6,861 nucleotides of DNA from Candidatus Saccharimonadia bacterium (GTDB lineage: Bacteria > Patescibacteriota > Saccharimonadia > Saccharimonadales > Saccharimonadaceae), in contig JALRDA010000050.1 in assembly GCA_023257145.1 (NCBI GenBank), positions 1-6,861 on the forward strand, written 5' to 3'. Position 1 is the first letter of the stretch. Each line of letters opens with the position of its first letter. The position numbers and the translations under genes were made by a program. This document shows positions 1-6,501 of the stretch, one piece after another. The notes beneath the pieces were generated by a model that did not search any database, was not told the origin of the DNA, and saw only the letters and a list, made by a program, of their open reading frames with translations.

Positions 1-483
1 TGCTCGACGCGCAGTCACGTCGTCCACTGGCAGCGTCAAAAGCTCAAGCGCGGCTTTGTGAATTGCACACTGTGCCGCATTCATAGCCTGAGCTTCACTG
101 TAATGCTCAAGATCGCCACGCATCGCCTTCTCGGTAGCGAGTGTCTGGATGAGACGGTGCGCCGACGGGCCGCCTCGTCGCAAATCGGATCGATCTGCAA
201 TATCGTCTAGCACCAGCAAGTAGGCTTGAACTAGTTCTAGAACTCGCGCTACACCAAGAGCGATGACTGAATCACTTCCGCCATGCGCATAATAACTTTG
301 CATCGCCAACACGCCGCGTAGACGCTTGCCACCCCGCAGGACAATCTGACAATACGCCTCTAGTCCATCTTTAGAGCCAGGATCAAAATCTAATCGCCAA
401 TTTGCTACAAATTGTTCAAGGTCACGGTCGATCTGCGCTTTTGCGCTACGCAGGTCACTCAAGCCATTTGCGTATATATTCAC
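1..483 (-). CDS. Trans-polyprenyl diphosphate synthase (polyprenyl synthetase family), N-terminal part, cut by the left edge
   Basis: The minus strand is open for 161 codons from a GTG at 483-481 to base 1, with no stop, so the C-terminal half lies outside. Visible family motifs, in order, are GGKRLRG (residues 51-57), the first aspartate-rich motif DDIAD (93-97) and RRGGPSAH (102-109). This enzyme family condenses isopentenyl diphosphate onto an allylic diphosphate using Mg2+ held by the aspartates. The DDxxD form, without the two extra residues of bacterial type II FPP synthases, and a Tyr five residues before the motif suggest a short-chain product (FPP/GGPP), which is an inference. The second DDxxD motif is outside the window. 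GTG 483 is the only plausible early start: an in-frame TAG lies 15 bases upstream of it, and the next candidate is TTG at codon 8. The gene begins 5 bases after the ruvA stop, suggesting co-transcription. Confidence 0.9.
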   Translation of the reverse strand, partial: MNIYANGLSDLRSAKAQIDRDLEQFVANWRLDFDPGSKDGLEAYCQIVLRGGKRLRGVLAMQSYYAHGGSDSVIALGVARVLELVQAYLLVLDDIADRSDLRRGGPSAHRLIQTLATEKAMRGDLEHYSEAQAMNAAQCAIHKAALELLTLPVDDVTARRA

Positions 484-488
484 CGCAC

Positions 489-1064
489 CTAGCCTCTAAG
501 TGCCTGTGTCACTCGTTCAGCGGTCGATAGATCAGTCGACACCCCCTCTAGGGCGCGCGTCGCATCGTTCAAATTATACCCAAGAGCCATAAGCGCCTCG
601 AGCGCTTCGTCCGAATGGGCAATTTCCTGCGACACGCCAACTGCATCGACATTCGTTCGAATTGCCAATCCGACCTTGTCGGTCAGATCAACAATCACTC
701 GCTCGGCGATGCGCTTGCCGACGCCACTGGCTTTTGTAATAAAGGCGACGTCACCACTTGCGATCGCATTTCGGACGACTTCACTCTCCGCAAGCGATAG
801 GATCGCGAGCGCAGCTTTCGGGCCGACACCCTGAACAGTGATAAGCATTTCAAAAAGCTTTTTAGCTGCTAAGCTCGTAAATCCGAACAGTTCCTGCGAC
901 TGCTCGCGAATGTGGTGATAGGTATAAAACTTGACCGGTTCATTCAATAAAGCTTTCTCGTAGTCGCCCAAGGCAACGGCCACTTCATATCCAACGCCAT
1001 GCACGTCAACGATAACTGATGAGTTAAACTTTTCGGCAACAACGCCGGCTACATGTGCAATCAT
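489..1064 (-). CDS. ruvA: Holliday junction branch migration complex subunit RuvA
   Basis: RuvA binds four-way DNA junctions as a tetramer and loads the RuvB motor for branch migration in recombinational repair. From the ATG at 1064 the protein is 191 residues, normal for RuvA. An OB-fold N-terminal domain (about 1-62) contains VHGVGYEV and REQSQELFGF (53-62). Two helix-hairpin-helix motifs follow: QGVGPKAALAIL (about 78-89) and SGVGKRIAERVIVDL (about 113-127). The C-terminal RuvB-contacting domain occupies about 151-191. An in-frame GTG at 1076 would add four residues, but MIAHVAGVVAEK matches the usual MIGxLxGxV start, so I chose 1064. In E. coli the acidic pin is Glu-Asp; here it is Glu54-Gln55. 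The gene follows the PBP1A stop by 54 bases and ends 5 bases before the prenyl synthase start. No ruvB is visible. Confidence 0.95.
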   Translation of the reverse strand: MIAHVAGVVAEKFNSSVIVDVHGVGYEVAVALGDYEKALLNEPVKFYTYHHIREQSQELFGFTSLAAKKLFEMLITVQGVGPKAALAILSLAESEVVRNAIASGDVAFITKASGVGKRIAERVIVDLTDKVGLAIRTNVDAVGVSQEIAHSDEALEALMALGYNLNDATRALEGVSTDLSTAERVTQALRG

Positions 1065-1075
1065 ATTTTTAGTCA

Positions 1076-1081
1076 CTCACT
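1076..1081 (-). promoter_or_regulatory. AGTGAG motif 11 bases upstream of the ruvA ATG (possible ribosome-binding element)
   Basis: The minus strand reads AGTGAG, then 11 bases, then the ATG at 1064. The same hexamer at the same 11-base distance precedes the PBP1A ATG. Only GTGA matches the extended Shine-Dalgarno consensus, and the distance is long, so a ribosome-binding role is uncertain. The matching spacing supports ATG 1064 over GTG 1076 as the ruvA start. Confidence 0.3.
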
Positions 1082-1118
1082 CTTTATTGATTAGTATTTT
1101 GTTTCGCTCATATGTTAC

Positions 1119-3413
1119 CTACGGCGTGGTGGAGCGCGGCGTAGTCTGTGTGCCACCACCCGGCGAAGTTGGCGACGTAGGGGTGGTTGGTGTTGTCGAA
1201 CCCGATCCCGTCCCGCCAGTACTGCCAGTCCCATTGCCATTCGTTTGCGTATTGCCAGATTGCTCCGCCGCCTCTTCGGCCGCCTTTTCAGCTTCTTCGG
1301 CCGCTTTTTCCGCCTCATCTTGCTTTTTCTTTTCAGCTTCTTCCTTCTGCTTCTTCTCTGCCTCTTCCTGCGCCTTATCCTTTACCGAACAGGTTTCTTT
1401 TGGAAGCGCTGACCCAAGGAAGTATTCATTATATGTTCCGCTGCCAGCCGTATTAGCAAGTCCACCATTTGATGCACAGATCGGTCGCTGTACTATGCCA
1501 GATGGCACTGGGAAGCTTTCGTTTGGCATGCCAGTCAGTAATTTCTGCATGGCACGTACCCAAATCGGGCCAGCCATACTCGAACCGCCGTTTTGCATAA
1601 TCTCATTATTATTATTACCTACCCACACGCCAACAGCGAGCTGAGGTGTATAGCCGATCGTCCAGGCGTCACGGCTATTATCAGTCGTTCCAGTCTTTAC
1701 TGCAGCCGTTCGGCCGGGGACCGTGAGTGATGATCCAAAAATAGGCGCACGAGCAGAAGCATCTGACAAAATACTCGAAATCAAGTAAGATCCTTGCTGT
1801 GTCTGCACTTCTTTTGGTTTTTCTTGATTTGCGACAAAAATCGCTTTATCAAATTTGTTATTAATTTGCTTAATAATCACAGGGTTATATTGATTACCCT
1901 GGTTAGCAAATGCGGCGTAGGCGTTTGTCATTTCCATTAACGACGCTTCAGCCGACCCAAGTGCTAGCGGTAGACCGTAGTCGGCTTTATCATCGAGATT
2001 AATACCCATTCGCTTTGCTGCAATGATCGACTCCTCGACGCCCAATTGCTGCATGACTTTCACAGATGGAATATTAAGCGAACGGCTAATTGCATTACGT
2101 ACCGAAATATCACCACTAAAGGTACGGCTCGCGTTTAGGGGCTTGTACCCGTTGAAATCCGTCGGGACATCTTCAAGAATGGTCGCCGGCGTAATCACAC
2201 CTTGAGCCAAGGCTTCCGCATAGTAGATTGGCTTGAAACTTGAGCCAGGCTGCCGATCAGTCGTCGCCATATTTACCTTGCCCCATGTCTCATTTGACCA
2301 GTCAGCGCTACCGATGAGCGCGCGAACTTCACCCGTCGTTGGATCAATCGCTACCGCACTCGCATTCGAACCGCCATTTCGTTCGATATAGCGGATATTA
2401 CTATCCACACTTTCTTTCAATTGCTTCTGCATTGATAGATCGAGCGTTGTCTTTACTTGATAGCCGGAGCGGGCAACGCGCTCTTCCCCATACTTTTTAT
2501 TCAGCTCTTCGATAACCATTTCTGCAAAATGAGGCGCCAGATCGTTCTCTTCATTTGCCGCACCTGAATATGCCAATTCCTCTGAAATGGCCGCCTGCTT
2601 CTCCGCTTCGGTAATAAACTTGTTATTCACCATACGCGTTAACACAGTTGCTTGGCGCTCCTTAGCATATTCCATGCTACCGCTAATCGGTGAATACGCA
2701 CTCGGCGCCGGTAGCACCCCAATTAACATGCTGCTTTCCGCAAGCGTCAGGTCCTTTGGCTCTTTGTTGAAATACGTCTTTGCCGCGTCTTCAATACCGA
2801 AGGCATTTTCGCCAAAGTACACTGAGTTCAGGTACATATTTAAAATTTCATCTTTCGAGTACTGCTGCTCAATGGCGATTGATACCGCTAACTCCTGATA
2901 CTTACGCAGAAACGTCTGATTTGCGGTCAAAAGGGTATTTTTTGCGAGTTGCTGTGTCAGGGTCGACCCACCATAGCCAGTTGCATCGCGCGCAAGTACG
3001 TTCGCGTACAGCGCCTTAAAGATGCTAGCGACCGAAAAGCCACCATGCTTATAGAAATCCTTATCCTCTGAAGCAAGCAACGCCTCCTTTGTTGTATCGG
3101 AAATCTGATCGAGCGGTAAAATCTTGCGCGTTTCGGCGCGGCCAATACTATAGAACACCTCGTCGTTCTTGTCCTTAAGAACGATTCCAGTGTTATTACG
3201 ATTCATCAATCGCTCTTGATCAGAAATATCGTTTGCATAATAGGCGTAGGTCGCAACAGGAATCACAACCAGAAACGCAATAAGTGGCAGTCCAATAAGA
3301 GCAAACTTCTGCTTGCGCGAAAGCCCCTTGAACCATTGCCAGCGACGTTTCATGCCACGTTTTACTCTAGCGGCGCCTGTAACCTTTTTTGTGTATTTAC
3401 CTTCACGGATCAT
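1119..3413 (-). CDS. Class A penicillin-binding protein (PBP1A-type bifunctional transglycosylase/transpeptidase)
   Basis: This 764-residue enzyme polymerises lipid II into glycan strands and cross-links the peptides, anchored in the cytoplasmic membrane with its domains outside. A basic cytoplasmic N-terminus (1-36) precedes one membrane segment (about 37-60). The GT51 domain shows EDKDFYKHGG (116-125, catalytic Glu116), GGSTLTQQ (148-155), a second conserved Glu near 174 and a YLNSVYFG motif (194-201). The transpeptidase domain has all three active-site motifs: SSFK (Ser391 nucleophile, Lys394), SLN (445-447) and KTGT (573-576). Cysteines 646 and 675 flank the end of this domain and could form a disulfide. 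The C-terminus adds a Lys/Glu/Ala-rich stretch (about 678-718) and a Gly/Ser/Thr/Pro-rich tail (719-764). The protein looks complete and active. It follows ruvC by 108 bases and precedes ruvA by 54. The ponA/mrcA name is not assignable from sequence alone. Confidence 0.97.
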   Translation of the reverse strand: MIREGKYTKKVTGAARVKRGMKRRWQWFKGLSRKQKFALIGLPLIAFLVVIPVATYAYYANDISDQERLMNRNNTGIVLKDKNDEVFYSIGRAETRKILPLDQISDTTKEALLASEDKDFYKHGGFSVASIFKALYANVLARDATGYGGSTLTQQLAKNTLLTANQTFLRKYQELAVSIAIEQQYSKDEILNMYLNSVYFGENAFGIEDAAKTYFNKEPKDLTLAESSMLIGVLPAPSAYSPISGSMEYAKERQATVLTRMVNNKFITEAEKQAAISEELAYSGAANEENDLAPHFAEMVIEELNKKYGEERVARSGYQVKTTLDLSMQKQLKESVDSNIRYIERNGGSNASAVAIDPTTGEVRALIGSADWSNETWGKVNMATTDRQPGSSFKPIYYAEALAQGVITPATILEDVPTDFNGYKPLNASRTFSGDISVRNAISRSLNIPSVKVMQQLGVEESIIAAKRMGINLDDKADYGLPLALGSAEASLMEMTNAYAAFANQGNQYNPVIIKQINNKFDKAIFVANQEKPKEVQTQQGSYLISSILSDASARAPIFGSSLTVPGRTAAVKTGTTDNSRDAWTIGYTPQLAVGVWVGNNNNEIMQNGGSSMAGPIWVRAMQKLLTGMPNESFPVPSGIVQRPICASNGGLANTAGSGTYNEYFLGSALPKETCSVKDKAQEEAEKKQKEEAEKKKQDEAEKAAEEAEKAAEEAAEQSGNTQTNGNGTGSTGGTGSGSTTPTTPTSPTSPGGGTQTTPRSTTP
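1261..1380 (-). repeat. Low-complexity repeat encoding the Lys/Glu/Ala-rich segment of PBP1A, with a 21-base tandem pair
   Basis: On the plus strand, 1273-1293 and 1294-1314 form two adjacent 21-base units, both beginning tcttcggccgc and differing at only a few positions. They encode the seven-residue repeat AEKAAEE. Neighbouring bases to about 1380 encode related EEAEKK-like units. The composition is strongly pyrimidine-rich on the plus strand. In-register slippage would change the tail length by seven residues without shifting frame. Confidence 0.75.
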
Positions 3414-3521
3414 ATGTAGTTTTTCTCACTCAAAAATTAATTGTCGAGTTCCTAGTGAGTTCACCGACAGTATCTATATTATCTCATGATTCTATAGATT
3501 TCACTTAATGAAAACAGTTAA
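3414..3521 (-). promoter_or_regulatory. ruvC-PBP1A intergenic region, AT-rich, possible PBP1A promoter and leader
   Basis: This 108-base gap is the longest in the window and reads into PBP1A on the minus strand. It contains AT-rich stretches resembling -10 boxes (TATAGA near 3491-3496, TAATAT near 3476-3481) but no good -35 match, so the promoter is weakly supported. An AGTGAG hexamer (3425-3430) lies 11 bases before the ATG. It is complementary to CTCACT at 3454-3459, leaving a 23-base loop. TGTCG (3465-3469) and CGACA (3442-3446) form another possible short stem. No clear GC-rich stem plus T-run terminator for ruvC is visible. Confidence 0.3.
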
Positions 3522-3998
3522 TTATTTCACTTTTGTAATGAATGCACACATAATTGCCGCGGCTAAGGCGTCGGCGCAGTCATCGGGTTTTGGTACATCT
3601 TTTAGCCCAAGCTGTACGCGGACCATTTCTTGCACCTGCTTCTTATCCGCTTTGCCGTAGCCTGTCAGCGACAACTTAATTTGCATCGGTGTATACTCTT
3701 CAATTTGTAGTTTCGCTTGTTTACCCGTTAACATAGCCACCCCTCGAGCATGCGCCACGCTCATGGCTGTCGTCACGTTCCGTGCGAAAAAGAGCTGCTC
3801 GATTGCCATATACTGTGGTTTGGTTTCTGCAATGATGTTCGTAAGCTCCAGATAGATTTCTTCCAGCCGATCAGCAAGTGGCGTATGTGCGGGCGTCGTA
3901 ATAACCCCTGCCGTCACAAGCTTGGTCTTCCCACCGTGTGCATCAATCACCCCAAACCCTAAAATACCCGTTCCGGGGTCAATGCCGATAATTCTCAT
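3522..3998 (-). CDS. ruvC: Crossover junction endodeoxyribonuclease RuvC (Holliday junction resolvase)
   Basis: RuvC is a dimeric, Mg2+-dependent resolvase that nicks Holliday junctions symmetrically, acting on RuvA/RuvB-bound DNA. At 158 residues it has normal length. The RNase H-like fold is marked by MRIIGIDPGT (Asp7), AIEQLFFARN (Glu67) and PDDCADALAAAI (Asp140 and Asp143), giving the full catalytic acidic set. The segment 104-120 (PMQIKLSLTGYGKADKK) fits the conserved basic region before the last motif. The ATG at 3998-3996 overlaps the TGA of the upstream S51 peptidase gene (ATGA, 3998-3995). Translation is therefore probably coupled, and no strong Shine-Dalgarno sequence of its own is visible. 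The next gene, PBP1A, begins 108 bases downstream, and ruvA lies beyond that, so ruvC and ruvA are not adjacent. Confidence 0.97.
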   Translation of the reverse strand: MRIIGIDPGTGILGFGVIDAHGGKTKLVTAGVITTPAHTPLADRLEEIYLELTNIIAETKPQYMAIEQLFFARNVTTAMSVAHARGVAMLTGKQAKLQIEEYTPMQIKLSLTGYGKADKKQVQEMVRVQLGLKDVPKPDDCADALAAAIMCAFITKVK

Positions 3999-4633
3999 GC
4001 CATTCGTTCTTCAAACTGTCCGTCAACAACGTAAACGTCGCCTTCCTTTAGTGTGACGTATTTCAAGCCATTCTCTTCAAAATAATCAACCATCGCCTGT
4101 GCATTTTCACCATAGATTGCCGTTTCAAAATGCGGTACCAATTGTGGATATACCAGTCCTAATCCATTCCAAACAATCTCTTCTTCATAGCCCTCAGGTA
4201 CGACATAAGGATCGTCTTCCATCTCAACACCATGCAGTGTTTTTGTCATTACTATCGCCCCCGCACTAGAGCCGCCATACACAAATAAGTCAGATTTTAA
4301 CCCGTTTTCCAGTATCGTATCGAGACTACTGTAATGCATTGCACGGCGTAACAAAAAAGTATTGCCGCCACCACCCCAAACCAAGCCAGAGGCTGCAACA
4401 ATCCTACCCAATATATCAGGTTTGCCAAAATATTTTCGTAGGTCCAGCTCATAAAACTCAAAGCCAAGTTTCTCAAATTCCGCCTTCTTTTGGGCGATAT
4501 GCTGACGGCGCTCTTTTATGGGCCAATCGTCTTTGGCGTTATCGATATAAAGGACTTTCTTATTAGCCCCCACCATATCGTGCAGTTTATCAACATGGTT
4601 ACCAAAACCATATGATGACAAATACAATCTCAT
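3995..4633 (-). CDS. Peptidase S51 family protein (dipeptidase E-like serine peptidase)
   Basis: This 212-residue protein has no signal peptide or membrane segment and should be cytosolic. It shows the S51 layout: a nucleotide-binding-like WGGGGNTFLLRR segment (86-97), the nucleophile elbow YGGSSAGAIVM (119-129) with Ser123 as probable nucleophile, PHFE (167-170) with His168 as probable base, and LKEGD (195-199) with Glu197 matching the third residue of the PepE triad. Characterised dipeptidase E enzymes cleave Asp-X dipeptides; cyanophycinases belong to the same family, so the substrate is not certain. The gene overlaps ruvC by ATGA. It follows the OLD gene by 92 bases and has its own promoter-like sequence right at the start codon. 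G+C in sampled lines is about 40-42%, between the OLD gene and the core genes. Confidence 0.9.
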   Translation of the reverse strand: MRLYLSSYGFGNHVDKLHDMVGANKKVLYIDNAKDDWPIKERRQHIAQKKAEFEKLGFEFYELDLRKYFGKPDILGRIVAASGLVWGGGGNTFLLRRAMHYSSLDTILENGLKSDLFVYGGSSAGAIVMTKTLHGVEMEDDPYVVPEGYEEEIVWNGLGLVYPQLVPHFETAIYGENAQAMVDYFEENGLKYVTLKEGDVYVVDGQFEERMA

Positions 4634-4668
4634 ACTTATAGTATACGCTAGTTAGTGCTGAGTAAAAA
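4634..4668 (-). promoter_or_regulatory. Promoter-like sequence abutting the S51 start codon; possible leaderless transcript
   Basis: The minus strand reads TATACT (4645-4640, five of six matches to TATAAT), six bases, then the ATG at 4633. If TATACT is the -10 element, transcription would start at or near the A of the ATG. A -35 match is poor: TTTTTA at a 17-base spacing, or TTTACT at a shorter one. No Shine-Dalgarno sequence could fit between the -10 box and the ATG. Confidence 0.4.
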
Positions 4669-4725
4669 ATGAGAGGAGCAGACATGCACGACAAAACTCA
4701 TTATCAAATAAACTTTTTACAGATT

Positions 4726-6501
4726 CTAAAATTGCGCATCCAGAAAATCAAATATTTTTACAAATTTTTTCTTTGTAGATTCAGTTATATAACTCGGCAC
4801 GCTATTCTCAGCTTCCAGAATACGTATACCGGTATTAAATGCAGACTTATCATACTTCTTGAGCTCTGGGTTAAATTCTTGCGAGATTTTCAACCGCTCC
4901 TCTGCACTCAGTAAGTCCTCTGTTGAAATGTTTTTAAACTTAGAATCTATGTCTTCAAGTGTAAATATATTCAGTTCACCGCTTAATTCCTTGATATATC
5001 TTTTTTTCTGGTCAAGCCCCTGCTTATCTGAGTCAAGGAGCGCGACATACGGTCGAGCCCACGATTCATACAGCGCTATTGGCAAATCAAGCTTTGATGC
5101 ACCTTGGCCTGGATATATGCTATATATATTCTTACTTCTATTAAGGACTGTGTCGTGAAAATACTTAAAGGTTGAATAGTCGAACTTTCCTTCAGTAATG
5201 ACGATATTCGGCACATTCTCCAACAAGCCTGGCTGATAATCGAGTACATCAAGGATAGGCTGAAAGTACGACGTTTGAGTTGGGTGCTGAGATACAAACG
5301 TTTTATACTTGCTAGCCTCTACTTCCGTGTTTACAATAGTGAAATTATCCTCGTCTTCATACTTTAATGCCTTATTCCTTACTATGTAAGCATTATCAAG
5401 CCACGCAGGATTTATCAAATGGTGGCTGTGTGTTGTATATACCAATCTTGATTTAGTCACGATATTTTCAAATGTGCCAAGTAAACTTTTTTGCGCAGCC
5501 TGGTGAAGATTTGATGCCGGTTCATCTAGTAGAAACAGTATCTCGCCACTCGTTTTTACCCTCTCTTTGCGAAACTCAGTATAAAGTAAGAACGTAAAGA
5601 ACCATCGAAAGCCGAGACTACGCTCAGAAATTAAGTAACTCAATAATCCATCTTTCACAGTCAATCGAAGAAAATGACGGTCACTGGCGTCCGTGCCGGT
5701 CTTAGCGATAATTTCTTTTCTACTGACGTTTTGAATCTTGCTCCATGCTTCAAAAACTACCTGTGAAATCTTTGCGCCTAACTCATTTTCGACCGCCTCT
5801 AATGCTTGAGTATTTGCATCAGACTTATCCTCCAGTCTTTCTACGAGACTTTTCTTGACATTGTATGTTGGATTTATTGACGTAAGAACGTCTTCAATTA
5901 TGTTAAGGTATTCTTGTGTCTTAATATCGTCGTCAGGATTATCAAGATATATTTTTTCAGGAAATTTAGTTAAGAAGTCACGATAAAATATAATTTCTGG
6001 AAACAGCTTCTCCTTTGCATAAGTCCACAAAATCGAATCCTCATCTGATATTTCAACAAATTTCTTTGACTTTACCGTTTTCTTTATTACTGCAAATCCC
6101 GTGTAGGAGTATTCCGCCTTATCAACAGGAGTAGAATTTTCAAATTTATATTCACGCGTAATAGTAAACTCATCTTGTACAATAATTTCAGCATATCGAA
6201 TCTTGAGATGATCCTTGATAAAATTTTCGATTGCCAATTTATCATCTTCATTAAGTGAGATGGTCGCACGAATAATAGTACTTCCCGTAAAACCACCCGC
6301 CAGACCCTTTGGAATTAATTCATGTCGCCGTCTTATTGGTACTTCATTTTCGCAATCATTCATCGCCTCTAATAAAGTTGTTTTTCCAGACTCATTTAAG
6401 CCAACGAAGGCATAAATTTTATAATCAGGTTTCGAAGAGAGGTCAATCGTAACCTGCTTTATGCCCTTATAATTCTCGACTGTAAAATGAGTGTATTTCA
6501 T
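4726..6501 (-). CDS. OLD-family ATP-dependent nuclease (ABC-type ATPase plus Toprim domain), stand-alone
   Basis: This 591-residue protein joins an SMC/ABC-like ATPase to a Toprim nuclease, the layout of OLD (overcoming lysogenization defect) proteins. ATPase motifs are intact: Walker A GLNESGKT (34-41), signature SERSLG (292-297) followed by FRWFFTF, Walker B ILFLLDEP (321-328; Asp326, Glu327), D-loop ASNLH (329-333) and H-loop His358 in VYTTHSHH. A charged, helical-looking insert lies at about 195-265. The Toprim domain has ITEGKFD (435-441, Glu437), PGQGASK (464-470) and LLDSDKQG (488-495, Asp490/Asp492), so metal-binding residues are present. OLD enzymes are ATP-linked DNA nickases/nucleases; phage P2 Old excludes other phages, and GajA works with a UvrD-like partner in Gabija. 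No such partner is visible here. The gene is clearly AT-richer than its neighbours and has its own upstream promoter-like sequence, suggesting acquisition. The specific target is unknown. Confidence 0.9.
   Translation of the reverse strand: MKYTHFTVENYKGIKQVTIDLSSKPDYKIYAFVGLNESGKTTLLEAMNDCENEVPIRRRHELIPKGLAGGFTGSTIIRATISLNEDDKLAIENFIKDHLKIRYAEIIVQDEFTITREYKFENSTPVDKAEYSYTGFAVIKKTVKSKKFVEISDEDSILWTYAKEKLFPEIIFYRDFLTKFPEKIYLDNPDDDIKTQEYLNIIEDVLTSINPTYNVKKSLVERLEDKSDANTQALEAVENELGAKISQVVFEAWSKIQNVSRKEIIAKTGTDASDRHFLRLTVKDGLLSYLISERSLGFRWFFTFLLYTEFRKERVKTSGEILFLLDEPASNLHQAAQKSLLGTFENIVTKSRLVYTTHSHHLINPAWLDNAYIVRNKALKYEDEDNFTIVNTEVEASKYKTFVSQHPTQTSYFQPILDVLDYQPGLLENVPNIVITEGKFDYSTFKYFHDTVLNRSKNIYSIYPGQGASKLDLPIALYESWARPYVALLDSDKQGLDQKKRYIKELSGELNIFTLEDIDSKFKNISTEDLLSAEERLKISQEFNPELKKYDKSAFNTGIRILEAENSVPSYITESTKKKFVKIFDFLDAQF

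Noticed and set aside
1087..1116. Tiny minus-strand ORF (MSETKY) between PBP1A and ruvA
   Set aside because: Six codons with no supporting ribosome-binding site or conservation; chance is the simpler explanation.
1115..1318. Arg/Lys-rich minus-strand open frame
   Set aside because: It is a frame-shifted reading of the repetitive Lys/Glu/Ala and Gly/Thr tail of PBP1A, not a separate gene.
1087..1644. 185-codon plus-strand open frame rich in Pro, Val, Ser, Ala and Phe
   Set aside because: It is antisense to the low-complexity 3' end of the PBP1A gene. Its composition mirrors those repeats, and it shows no family motif.
4665..4700. Possible OLD-gene terminator (TGAG with CTCA, then a T-run)
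   Set aside because: The stem is only four base pairs around a loop of more than 20 bases, too weak to call despite the following T-run.
4669..4914. Plus-strand 81-codon open frame at the 3' end of the OLD gene
   Set aside because: It mostly overlaps OLD coding sequence in antisense and has no recognisable domain.
4726..6501. Full Gabija system (GajA plus GajB)
   Set aside because: The ATPase-Toprim layout fits, but neither neighbour is a UvrD-like helicase; they are YebC and an S51 peptidase. Genes beyond the window edges were not visible.
4726..6501. RecF or SMC-type housekeeping repair ATPase
   Set aside because: The C-terminal Toprim motifs (EGKFD, DSD) and the compact 591-residue layout fit OLD rather than RecF or SMC.
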